Virus record (IMG/VR): IMGVR_UViG_3300017922_000001
Coordinates: 1 to 35,446 of that record
Length of the DNA stretch: 35,446 nucleotides
From: a virus
Strand: one strand, 5' to 3'
Positions within the stretch are counted from its first letter, which is position 1, and every line of letters begins with the position of its first letter. Made by a program: the position numbers and the translations under genes. Below are positions 8,894 through 15,543 of this stretch, in pieces. Under the pieces are notes generated by a model that saw only the letters and a list, made by a program, of their open reading frames with translations, searched no databases and was not told the origin of the DNA.

Positions 8894-9193
8894 TTTATGC
8901 ACAAACTCACTATATATAGTGAAATCTGAAAGGTTTTGAGTACCTGGTTTGGTTTGGCTGTCGATGTGAGGACCTCTATTCCTGGATTATAAATAATCAA
9001 ATAATCATAAATAATGACTGTATACACGTTCGTTATTTACTGGGATGTAGTCGTATCAGGGGCTTAGGTATCGTAAATAATGTAAATAATCAAATTGGTA
9101 GGAGATTTAGGTTTCAAAAATAAAAAAAATAATTCCTATATATAAGGAATATTAGCATTATTGAAACATTTTAGAACTTTTTAGGTTAAAGGG
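8894..9193. promoter_or_regulatory. Gene-free control region 1 with TTATTTA-type repeats
   Basis: No credible gene lies here; the reverse-strand open frame over 8836-9027 has no ribosome site and crosses the terminator. The region holds a palindrome TCACTATATATAGTGA (8907-8922) and a block at 8945-8967 that recurs inverted at 24209-24231. From about 8986 to 9092 there are at least five copies of a 10-base word of form NRTTATTTAY or its complement (ATAAATAATC, ATAAATAATG, CGTTATTTAC, GTAAATAATG, GTAAATAATC). A dyad ATTCCT-N7-AGGAAT lies at 9132-9150. The same word is repeated in the other control region. It may be an origin with iterons or an operator array. Confidence 0.7.
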
Positions 9194-9222
9194 TTGACAC
9201 TATGTAACATATATGTTATACT
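9194..9222 (+). promoter_or_regulatory. Early promoter P1 with overlapping dyad operator
   Basis: TTGACA and TATACT are separated by exactly 17 bases, a near-consensus sigma-A promoter. The perfect palindrome TAACATATATGTTA (9205-9218) overlaps the spacer and -10 box, so a bound protein would block polymerase. It drives the gene at 9285 and the SprT-like gene. Confidence 0.88.
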
Positions 9223-9251
9223 TATTATAGAAAGTAGGAAATGAGATATAA

Positions 9252-9277
9252 AACACAAGGAGGAAACACAAGGAGGA
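9252..9277 (+). repeat. Tandem duplicated ribosome-binding site
   Basis: The 13-base unit AACACAAGGAGGA occurs twice in tandem, and a third partial copy runs into the ATG (AACACAAATG). Each full unit contains a complete Shine-Dalgarno; only the second is at normal spacing. The same leader in single copy precedes the gene at 10273. Confidence 0.9.
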
Positions 9278-9284
9278 AACACAA

Positions 9285-9590
9285 ATGGATATAAGAGAAT
9301 TAAAGGAACTAAAGAAAATGGCAAAGAGGGAAATTAAGACATCGGCAAGAGCTAAAAATAATCACATGGCGCTATCATACAATATCGATAAAGTTTTAGA
9401 TGAGTTATACGAAAAGGTAAGTCAAATACTCTTCAACAAATATACTCATCCCTACAGAAATGAATATAACGAAATGATAAACAATATGGAAAATGTAACC
9501 AAAAGAGAACTCGACTCAAAAGTAAGATTGGTAAAATCAAATATAGTAAATGAAATACAAAGTTTCATCGATGATAAGGAGGTAAAGTAA
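9285..9590 (+). CDS. Hypothetical early protein, first gene after P1
   Basis: A 101-residue, highly charged, mainly helical protein (RELKELKKMAKREIKTSARAK... DKVLDELYEKVSQILF... FIDDKEVK). I do not recognise a family. As the first gene behind the strongest early promoter with a doubled ribosome site, it should be made early and abundantly, the usual profile of host-takeover or regulatory proteins. Its stop overlaps the start of the SprT-like gene by one base. Confidence 0.65.
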   Translation: MDIRELKELKKMAKREIKTSARAKNNHMALSYNIDKVLDELYEKVSQILFNKYTHPYRNEYNEMINNMENVTKRELDSKVRLVKSNIVNEIQSFIDDKEVK

Positions 9591-10093
9591 TGACTACTAA
9601 AGCCAAACAAGAAAGATTGGACAAATACCAAAGAAGAGCTCAGGAAATCCTGGAAACCTTAAATATCCAAACTCAGATAATAGGCCAAATGAAAGTGACT
9701 AAAAATCAGGTTTGGGGAAAGTGCCACCGAGTAGCGCCGGGCTTATATGATATCCAAATCAACGAATTACTACTCGTAAAGGACAAAGGACATGAGGCCA
9801 TGACAACGGTCCTGCATGAAATGTTACACACTGTAAAAGGATGTTTTAACCACGGCCCGAAATGGAAAGAATTAGCCGACCTGGTAAATAAGAATTATCA
9901 CTACAATATAAAGAGAACTACCTCATGTGACGAAAAGGGAATTAAAGAAGATGATTTTAGGAAAGTAAGATATATCCTTGAATGTCAAGGCTGTGGCTAT
10001 AAGATAAAGCGTACTAAAAAAAGTAAGATAATTAAAAATCCCGAGCATTACCTGTGTGGGAAATGTCGAGGAAAGTTAAAGCGAATAAAATAG
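9590..10093 (+). CDS. SprT-like zinc metalloprotease with zinc ribbon
   Basis: A 167-residue protein with the SprT-family active site: HEMLH (His76, Glu77, His80) followed by HGPKWKELADLVN with a third ligand candidate, His88. A C-terminal zinc ribbon is visible (C132-QG-C135, C156-GK-C159). Length and order match short phage and bacterial SprT-like proteins, relatives of the Spartan DNA-protein crosslink protease. In phages the substrate is not established. Processing of protein bound to replicating DNA is a reasonable guess. It is coupled to the preceding gene. Confidence 0.85.
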   Translation: MTTKAKQERLDKYQRRAQEILETLNIQTQIIGQMKVTKNQVWGKCHRVAPGLYDIQINELLLVKDKGHEAMTTVLHEMLHTVKGCFNHGPKWKELADLVNKNYHYNIKRTTSCDEKGIKEDDFRKVRYILECQGCGYKIKRTKKSKIIKNPEHYLCGKCRGKLKRIK

Positions 10094-10100
10094 AAAACAC

Positions 10101-10121
10101 GGCCCGGGAAACTGGGCCCTT
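10101..10121 (+). terminator. GC-rich hairpin after the SprT-like gene (weak terminator)
   Basis: GGCCCGG and CTGGGCC pair around a GAAA tetraloop (one G-T pair), a very stable stem followed only by CTTT. The short T-run suggests partial termination or 3'-end protection between the P1 unit and promoter P2. Confidence 0.6.
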
Positions 10122-10196
10122 TAAAACCAAGGCTAAAGATCTTGAACGTGGCCCGAAATAAAACATAAAAAAAGTTGAATAAAAACACTTGAACGC

Positions 10197-10225
10197 TTGA
10201 CGGATTATAATATATATGTTATACT
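10197..10225 (+). promoter_or_regulatory. Early promoter P2 with near-dyad operator
   Basis: TTGACG-17 bases-TATACT. The spacer and -10 carry TAATATATATGTTA (10208-10221), one base away from the perfect dyad at P1 and P3. It drives the long early operon starting at 10273. Confidence 0.85.
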
Positions 10226-10272
10226 ATGTATACAAGATAAGAAAAGAAAACAAATACAAGGAGGAAACACAA

Positions 10273-10791
10273 ATGCTAAATAAAGACAAAGCGAAACTTA
10301 TAAGAAAAGAATTAAAAGAGGAATTAGGATTAACGTCAAGACAAGTATCAGTTAGGACCTCAGGCTCAGCTATAAGGTGCGAAATAAAAGACTTAAACGT
10401 AAGTAAAAGAGAAGTTGAAGAGGTAGCAAACAAGCAAGAGCATTACAGAAAAGATTTTGCAACCGGCGAAATATTACTCGGTGGAAACACATTCATCAAC
10501 GTAGTTTATAACTGGAATATCGTAAAAGAAGAATCTCAAAAGTACAAAGAATTAATCGAGAAAAAAGTCAACGGCACGGATTCAAATCATATAAAATTGG
10601 CCGAGTCAAAAGACGGAAAAGCCGAGGCGATATACAATAGAGATTTCGACCAAATAGAAACTTGGGTATCAGTACCAGGAAGAGATGAGGATTGGAAATC
10701 AATGAGTAAAAGATATTTAGCAAGTAACATTGATAACATGGCTCAGGTAATAGTCGAGCTAATGGCAAACTATAAAATGGAAATAATATAA
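10273..10791 (+). CDS. Hypothetical protein with LPD-like N-terminal domain
   Basis: 172 residues. The ATG following AAGGAGGAAACACAA is chosen; an upstream in-frame ATG would lie inside the P2 -10 box. The N-terminal part (KLIRKELKEELGLTSRQVSVRTSGSAIRCEIKD) resembles the small 'Rkelk...SvRs...i.v..kd' domain found alone or in large polyvalent proteins of phages and mobile elements. A middle GGNTF.NV.YN motif follows. The function is unknown to me. As the first gene of the P2 operon it should be expressed early. Confidence 0.6.
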   Translation: MLNKDKAKLIRKELKEELGLTSRQVSVRTSGSAIRCEIKDLNVSKREVEEVANKQEHYRKDFATGEILLGGNTFINVVYNWNIVKEESQKYKELIEKKVNGTDSNHIKLAESKDGKAEAIYNRDFDQIETWVSVPGRDEDWKSMSKRYLASNIDNMAQVIVELMANYKMEII

Positions 10792-10802
10792 GGAGGGTTA
10801 CA

Positions 10803-10964
10803 ATGAATGAAGAAGTAAGAGCAAAGATCTTAACACTCAGGGATAAGGTTTGGGGCTATGATATACCAAGCCCGACCATCCCGGAATACTGAGAACACCA
10901 CGAACAAATACAAGATATATTAAAGTATATCGATGAGGAATTATTAAAGGAGGAAACAGAATGA
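10803..10964 (+). pseudogene. Small conserved-looking ORF interrupted by an in-frame TGA
   Basis: From the ATG after GGAGGG the frame reads 29 codons (ending SPTIPEY), meets TGA at 10890-10892, then stays open for 23 more codons (EHHEQIQDILKYIDEELL...) to a second TGA that overlaps the next start. The part after the stop looks like real coding continuation, amphipathic and acidic. The whole would be a 53-residue protein with one unknown residue at position 30. It could be a nonsense mutant, a readthrough gene or a base error. TGA is used as a normal stop elsewhere in this genome. Confidence 0.65.
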
Positions 10965-11101
10965 AATTAGAAAAGGCGCTTAACATCGCGATTGGCTGTG
11001 TGATGGCGTCGAATATACACGAAGAAACGGCGCGGGATATAATAAACACATTAACAGAATTGATGGAATATTTAGGAATATCAAAGGAGGAAACAGAATG
11101 A
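10961..11101 (+). CDS. Small hypothetical protein, 46 aa
   Basis: ATG overlaps the preceding stop (ATGA) and follows AAAGGAGGAAACAG. The short helical protein reads MKLEKALNIAIGCVMASNI and continues with HEETARDIINTLTELM, and has no recognised family. Its end overlaps the next start in the same ATGA pattern. Tight coupling on both sides argues it is translated. Confidence 0.6.
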   Translation: MKLEKALNIAIGCVMASNIHEETARDIINTLTELMEYLGISKEETE

Positions 11102-11325
11102 AAATTAAAGAGATTTTAAGACAGAATCGAAGAGACTTTTGGGCCGACTATGAATGTCAAGCATGTGGACATATTGAAAAGAATAAATCAGGATATGACG
11201 ACGCGAACTTTCATCAAAACGTAATACCGGACATGAAATGTTCTCAGTGTGGTAAAAGCAGTAATTCAATGGATGTAGATTACAGACCTCTACAAACCAA
11301 ATACCCGGAGGGAAAAACCGTATGA
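11098..11325 (+). CDS. Small zinc-ribbon protein
   Basis: 75 residues with two CxxC knuckles: C-QA-C-GHIEKN near residue 19 and C-SQ-C-GKSSNSM near residue 55. This is the pattern of a treble-clef or ribbon zinc finger seen in many small early phage proteins. It could bind nucleic acid or a host protein; no specific role can be read. It is coupled by ATGA overlaps to both neighbours. Confidence 0.65.
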   Translation: MKIKEILRQNRRDFWADYECQACGHIEKNKSGYDDANFHQNVIPDMKCSQCGKSSNSMDVDYRPLQTKYPEGKTV

Positions 11326-11501
11326 AGAAGAGAAAACCGAAAAATAAAAAAGATAAAAACTGTATGAATTGCAGTAATGCAGTAGGGCTTGAAGACGGTG
11401 GAATAATGTGCGACTTAAACAATGAAGTTGTAATGGATGAGTACCAACCAACAGATAAATATACTTGGTGTAATGGACGAATGTTCGAGGAGGAAATTTA
11501 A
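11322..11501 (+). CDS. Small Cys-rich protein, 59 aa
   Basis: The start overlaps the upstream stop (ATGA). Basic N-terminus (KKRKPKNKKDKN), then CMNC, a single Cys in GGIMCDL, and YTWCNGRMF: four Cys in a C-x2-C...C...C arrangement, a likely single zinc site. Similar proteins are common in phages of Firmicutes and are uncharacterised. The gene ends one base before the next start. Confidence 0.65.
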   Translation: MKKRKPKNKKDKNCMNCSNAVGLEDGGIMCDLNNEVVMDEYQPTDKYTWCNGRMFEEEI

Positions 11502-12017
11502 ATGAGTAAGGAAGTTATAAAAGTAAGTGCTGAGAAAAAGCGAATAATAAAAGAGGCGGTAAATTTAAGCATGAGCATAATGGGATTAGAGGAAAGCGAC
11601 TTGATAGATATAGAAATCGGAGCAAGTCAAACGGATATAATTCTATGGGAAAGAAGAGAGGACGGAAAACCTCACAAAGTGTATAGAAGATATTATCTAT
11701 ATCATGAGGAATATTGGGAGCCTAAATTCCGAGTATCAGAATCAGGAGGCAGAAGTTTAGAGCCGGAGAAAGCATTCAGTGAGATAAGAGAATATTTAGG
11801 AATGGCCCATGATAGGACCGGCATTGAAGAGAGATTGCAGGACCCTTATAGCAGGGTGTCAATAGAAAGTTTAAGAGTCGAAGATAAGATAGGGCTACTG
11901 GAAAAGGTAATGCAAGGGCTTGAAATAGAGGGCCAGTTCAAGGAGTCATACCGAGAGCTTGAAGACCTGGTGTATAAAATAGAAGAAGAGGCAAAAGAAG
12001 AGGGATTGGATATCTAA
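11502..12017 (+). CDS. Hypothetical protein, 171 aa
   Basis: AGGAGGAAATTTAA precedes the ATG. The protein has an alpha/beta N-terminal part ('DIEIGASQTDIILWERREDGKP'), an acidic middle and a long helical C-terminus (KIGLLEKVMQGLEIEGQFKES, DLVYKIEEEAKEE). I do not recognise a family. It ends in a TAATG overlap with the next gene, so the two are probably co-translated. Confidence 0.6.
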   Translation: MSKEVIKVSAEKKRIIKEAVNLSMSIMGLEESDLIDIEIGASQTDIILWERREDGKPHKVYRRYYLYHEEYWEPKFRVSESGGRSLEPEKAFSEIREYLGMAHDRTGIEERLQDPYSRVSIESLRVEDKIGLLEKVMQGLEIEGQFKESYRELEDLVYKIEEEAKEEGLDI

Positions 12018-12250
12018 TGAAACAGAATCCTTGCTATAAATGTATACAGAAAAAGAAGAAAGCCGTAAGCCAAGAGGGTTGGACCAAATCGAAAGGGAGA
12101 GCTCTCGGCTGTCACGGCCACTGTAAAGAATATAAACAATGGGCTAATTATAACGGAGAAGTTAAACATAATCGAAGAATGAGCAAAGAGACAACGGATT
12201 ACTCAGGCAGGCAAAAGTTAAAGAATAAAATTGAAAGAGAAAGATATTAA
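12017..12250 (+). CDS. Small Cys/His-rich protein, 77 aa
   Basis: The N-terminal half reads PCYKCIQKKKK, then GCHGHCKEYKQW, a C-x2-C...C-x3-C set with His that is common in small phage proteins. The C-terminus is basic and helical. Probably one bound zinc; role unknown. The start codon overlaps the upstream stop by one base. Confidence 0.62.
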   Translation: MKQNPCYKCIQKKKKAVSQEGWTKSKGRALGCHGHCKEYKQWANYNGEVKHNRRMSKETTDYSGRQKLKNKIERERY

Positions 12251-12272
12251 TAATACGTAGGAGGTATTATCA

Positions 12273-12446
12273 ATGAATAAATTTAAGTGTATGGCATGTG
12301 GAAAACTCCAATATTCAGCGTCAAGCGATAGCTCAGCGCCATGTATCGAATGTAATAAAAGAAAAGTTGTAAAAGTAGATTGGAAAAGCGAAATACCAGT
12401 AAAGATCTTAAAGGAGGTCCACAGTGAGAATGCAAATGCAATTTAA
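12273..12446 (+). CDS. Small zinc-ribbon protein, 57 aa
   Basis: ATG follows TAGGAGGTATTATCA. The protein has C6-MA-C9 and C24-IE-C27 spaced 15 apart, a compact zinc ribbon of rubredoxin-knuckle type, and a basic segment NKRKVVKV. Its 3' end overlaps the next gene by 23 bases, and its last codons contain that gene's AAAGGAGGT ribosome site. Confidence 0.62.
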   Translation: MNKFKCMACGKLQYSASSDSSAPCIECNKRKVVKVDWKSEIPVKILKEVHSENANAI

Positions 12447-12759
12447 CGGATTAGATTTACTACTAATGGTAACATTGATAGCCATGATAGCATACGCAAC
12501 CAAATATTGGATAATCGACGGATGGCTTAAAAAGTCAAAGCCAAGATATAAATATTACAGATTTGTGAGAAAAGGGAATCTTGAAGATGAATATTTCGAT
12601 GATAGAGTTAAATATAGGATAAATTTAAAGACTCGAGATATAGAGGTTTTAATAGCCGGTACCTGGGAAAAATCATACTTTGCAACATTCGACGAGATAG
12701 AACGGGCCCTGCATGAGGGGAAAATCGAAGAGGTAGAAAGGAGGGTTGCTGAATGTTAA
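12424..12759 (+). CDS. Small membrane protein, 111 aa
   Basis: GTG start placed seven bases after AAGGAGGT. Residues about 10-30 (LDLLLMVTLIAMIAYATKYWII) form one membrane helix. The rest is a soluble, probably cytoplasmic beta-rich domain (YKYYRFVRKGNLEDEYF... YRINLKTRDIEVLIAGTWE) with an acidic tail. No family recognised. An early single-pass membrane protein could serve superinfection control or membrane docking of replication, but nothing in the sequence decides this. Confidence 0.6.
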   Translation: MRMQMQFNGLDLLLMVTLIAMIAYATKYWIIDGWLKKSKPRYKYYRFVRKGNLEDEYFDDRVKYRINLKTRDIEVLIAGTWEKSYFATFDEIERALHEGKIEEVERRVAEC

Positions 12760-13151
12760 AAGTTGGAGAAGAATATTTCCACGGTCACAGTAGCTTAACG
12801 GGGATAACGAGATATAGAAAGAAAGTATTTTACAAAGGAGACAGCCGGACAGTATACCGACTAATAAGCGAAGTTTTAAGAGTACACGACTTAGAGGGTA
12901 GGCCACTCAGCAACTTTACAACAGCGACATTTAACGGTCAAAGATTAAGAGTTATATCCCCATACGATAGGGTTGCAAGATTTGTAGATAAAAATATAAA
13001 TGTTAAAAGGTTGACGGAGCCCGGAGGTATAACAGATAACGAAGAGCTTGCAAAAGAGGACGGTTGGAAACCTGGATGGTTAAAGATAAAAATTGATAAA
13101 AACGAACATTATACATTCACATTGGAAGTAGACAAAAGGAGGAAATCATAA
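12753..13151 (+). CDS. Hypothetical basic protein, 132 aa
   Basis: Starts within the previous gene (7-base overlap) behind AAAGGAGGG and ends one base into the helicase start. Beta-rich and strongly basic (ITRYRKKVFYKGDSRTVYRLI, DKRRKS), compatible with nucleic-acid binding but without a recognisable motif. Coupling to the SNF2 helicase suggests a replication-associated role by position only. Confidence 0.58.
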   Translation: MLKVGEEYFHGHSSLTGITRYRKKVFYKGDSRTVYRLISEVLRVHDLEGRPLSNFTTATFNGQRLRVISPYDRVARFVDKNINVKRLTEPGGITDNEELAKEDGWKPGWLKIKIDKNEHYTFTLEVDKRRKS

Positions 13152-15220
13152 TGAAAGAATTTACAGTATCACAGTGGATAATGAAAAAGAACAACTTTAA
13201 AAGTCCAACACTAATAGGAGAAATATCAGTCGAAACAGATAAGGCCTTTAAGATAAAAGCCTTTGCCGTAATAAAAGAATCTGAGCATTGCCTCAGGTGT
13301 GGGCGCGAGATTAAAAACGAGATTTCAAGAGCCGTCGGCTATGGCCCTGAGTGCTCAGATAAATTGGGAATACCGAGAGATTTAAACCTCGAGGACCTGG
13401 AAAAACTTAGAAAGTACGTCGCTAAAAAGACATTATACGAGGGTTGGGTTCCGAGGAGTCACCTTGGATATGCGGATATCGGAAGATTAACGCTTGAAGA
13501 ACAGAAAGCTTTAAAGCCATCGATGAAGTTATATGAAGATGTTTACAAAACGGGCCAGGATGATAAGATTATATCAATCGGCGCCCTGGATAATGAAATA
13601 AAGATTGAGTTTGAATATGACCGAAAGATGGTTAAAGCTGTAAAGAATATACCAAATGCAAAATGGAATAAAAAAGATAAGATTTGGACCATCCCTAAGA
13701 ATGTGGAGGGATTGAAGAATATACAGAAAGAATTTTCTCAGTACAAAGATTACACATTAGAGATTAACGACGATTTAACGCCACTAATAAAAGAAAAGGA
13801 CCGAGAGCATGAAGTACAGAAAATAAAAACTAAAACCGACCTGGAACAGCCTAACGAGACGAAATTTGACGCATGGGAACATCAGTTACAAGCCTATCAC
13901 TATTTAGCAAACAAAGATAGTGTGCTATTATATATGGGTATGGGTACCGGTAAAAGTAAGGTTACAATCGATACGATAATGAATAATGACGATATGAAAA
14001 GAATATTAATAGTATGCCCTAACTCAGTTGTCGATGTGTGGCGCGAGGAATTTGAAAAGCATACAGTCAGCGACGGGTACCAAATCGAAGATAATAAGAA
14101 GGGTACAGTGGCCCAACGTACAAAGAGAGCCCTAAAAAACTATAAACTTGCTGAGCAAAGAGGCTTAAAGGGTATATATGTATGTAACTATGAAATAGTC
14201 TTTAGAAAGCATTTCAAGGCTTTCATGGATGAGGCTAAAATCGATACGATAATTTGCGACGAGTCGCACAGAATTAAAAGTCATAAGTCAGCAACTTCAA
14301 AGGCTATGTATAAATATAGCAAGCTACCAACGATCAATAAGAAAATATGCTTAACTGGTACGCCAATGCCTAACAGCCCATTGGATATATTTGGACAGAT
14401 GAGATTTTTAAACGAGAATGTATTTGGGCGCTACTGGACAAAATTTCAAAGGCAATATGCAGTCATGGGAGGTTACGGAGGTTACGAAGTTAAGGGCTAC
14501 CAAAACCAAGATGAGTTGCAACACAAAATGTATGGGTTAACATATAGGGCCGGAAGTGACGTACTGGATTTACCGGACGTAACGCATGTAAAAAGGTACG
14601 CCGAGTTATCCGGAGAAACATTAAAAGCTTATAAACAAATGGAAAGAGATTTAATAGTACAAGTTGAAAAGGGCGAATTAGTAGCAAACAACGCACTTTC
14701 AAAGCTACTGAGATTACAGCAAATTGCAAGTGGCTACATGCCGACTGAGAACGAGGGCGAACTTGTAACCCTAGGAAATGAAAAGCTGGACGTATTTAAA
14801 GAGACTATTCAAGACATAGACAAGGACGAGCCGTTAATCGTATTTTGCAGATTTAGATACGACATCGAAAAGGTAAAAAGAGTTTTAAGCCTCGAGGGCC
14901 GAACAGTGGCCGAGTTATCGGGCAATGAAAACAAACTGAGGGAATGGAAAAACGGAGAATATAACTCGATAGTAGTTCAAGTTCAGGCCGGAGGTGTCGG
15001 CGTGGATTTAACAAGGGCCAAATACTGTATATATTATAGCCTGGGCTTTAGCCTCGGAGACTATGAGCAAAGTTTAGCAAGGATTCACAGACCGGGCCAG
15101 GAAAGTAATGTAACTTATATCCACGTGATAGCAAAGAACACAGTCGATGAGAAAATTTACAAAGCATTGGACAGTAAAAAGAAAATAGTTGAGGATGTCC
15201 TCGATAATTTCATACAATAG
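13151..15220 (+). CDS. SNF2-family DNA helicase/translocase with zinc finger and HARP-like module
   Basis: 689 residues. An N-terminal DUF6011-like zinc knuckle (C47-LR-C50...GYGPEC68) is followed by a segment like the HARP domain (IEFEYDRKMVKAVKNIPNAKW ends near 171, then KIWTIPK). Superfamily 2 motifs follow: Q-like box AWEHQ (241-245), Walker A GMGTGKS (about 263-269), DESHRIK, LTGTPMPN, QAGGVGVDLT and ARIHRPGQ. SNF2 enzymes use ATP to translocate on duplex DNA. With a HARP-like module (as in SMARCAL1) an annealing or fork-remodelling activity is plausible. It sits in the replication block and probably substitutes for, or helps, a replicative helicase. AAAGGAGGAAATC precedes the start. Confidence 0.9.
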   Translation: MKEFTVSQWIMKKNNFKSPTLIGEISVETDKAFKIKAFAVIKESEHCLRCGREIKNEISRAVGYGPECSDKLGIPRDLNLEDLEKLRKYVAKKTLYEGWVPRSHLGYADIGRLTLEEQKALKPSMKLYEDVYKTGQDDKIISIGALDNEIKIEFEYDRKMVKAVKNIPNAKWNKKDKIWTIPKNVEGLKNIQKEFSQYKDYTLEINDDLTPLIKEKDREHEVQKIKTKTDLEQPNETKFDAWEHQLQAYHYLANKDSVLLYMGMGTGKSKVTIDTIMNNDDMKRILIVCPNSVVDVWREEFEKHTVSDGYQIEDNKKGTVAQRTKRALKNYKLAEQRGLKGIYVCNYEIVFRKHFKAFMDEAKIDTIICDESHRIKSHKSATSKAMYKYSKLPTINKKICLTGTPMPNSPLDIFGQMRFLNENVFGRYWTKFQRQYAVMGGYGGYEVKGYQNQDELQHKMYGLTYRAGSDVLDLPDVTHVKRYAELSGETLKAYKQMERDLIVQVEKGELVANNALSKLLRLQQIASGYMPTENEGELVTLGNEKLDVFKETIQDIDKDEPLIVFCRFRYDIEKVKRVLSLEGRTVAELSGNENKLREWKNGEYNSIVVQVQAGGVGVDLTRAKYCIYYSLGFSLGDYEQSLARIHRPGQESNVTYIHVIAKNTVDEKIYKALDSKKKIVEDVLDNFIQ

Positions 15221-15221
15221 C

Positions 15222-15250
15222 TTTACAAACTGTAAAAGATATGTTATACT
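15222..15250 (+). promoter_or_regulatory. Early promoter P4 with operator half-site
   Basis: TTTACA-17 bases-TATACT. The spacer/-10 junction carries ATATGTTA, the right half of the dyad found at P1 and P3; the left half is degenerate (TAAAAG). It drives the XRE regulator and primase operon. A weaker site upstream of a regulator gene fits autoregulation. Confidence 0.82.
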
Positions 15251-15288
15251 TATAGTATGATAAATAAGAAAGAAAGGAGGCCGAGGAA

Positions 15289-15540
15289 ATGAGAAAAGCA
15301 AGCAAGAAAAATAAAGAAATGATGATGAATCCTATAAAACAATTAAGAGTAGCAAGAAAAATCTCGATGAGAGATTTAGCCGACCAAATAGATACGACAT
15401 CCCAAGCTATATACCATTGGGAACACGGTAGCAAACCAACCTATGACAAGCTTTTAGCAATAGCAAAAGTTTTTAGCTGTGACGTAGAAGAGCTTTCGGA
15501 GGATTTAATAAGATGGAATGAATTAAGAAAGGAGGATTAA
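15289..15540 (+). CDS. XRE-family HTH regulator
   Basis: 83 residues after a basic N-terminal extension (RKASKKNKEMMMN). The HTH reads IKQLRVARKISMRDLADQID, then TTSQAIYHWEHGSKPTYDKLLAIAKVF, the classic Cro/CI-type helix-turn-helix with W-E-x-G-x-x-P after the recognition helix. It is the only clear sequence-specific regulator in the genome, so it is the best candidate for binding the dyad at the four early promoters. Start chosen for AAAGGAGG at 15273-15280; a later ATG cluster (MMMNP) is possible. There is no second regulator facing it, so it is not a lambda-type switch. Confidence 0.88.
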   Translation: MRKASKKNKEMMMNPIKQLRVARKISMRDLADQIDTTSQAIYHWEHGSKPTYDKLLAIAKVFSCDVEELSEDLIRWNELRKED

Positions 15541-15543
15541 CGC

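Noticed and set aside
8836-9027. Reverse-strand open frame of 63 codons after the lysin
   Set aside because: It crosses the terminator hairpin, has no ribosome site and low-complexity composition. All convincing genes are on the + strand.
8894-9284. Attachment site or lysogeny module in the control region
   Set aside because: No integrase, excisionase or divergent repressor anywhere in the complete circle; the repeats are short and shared only between the two control regions.
10216-10272. Longer N-terminus for the gene at 10273
   Set aside because: The upstream ATG lies within the -10 box of promoter P2 and has no ribosome site; the transcript would start after it.
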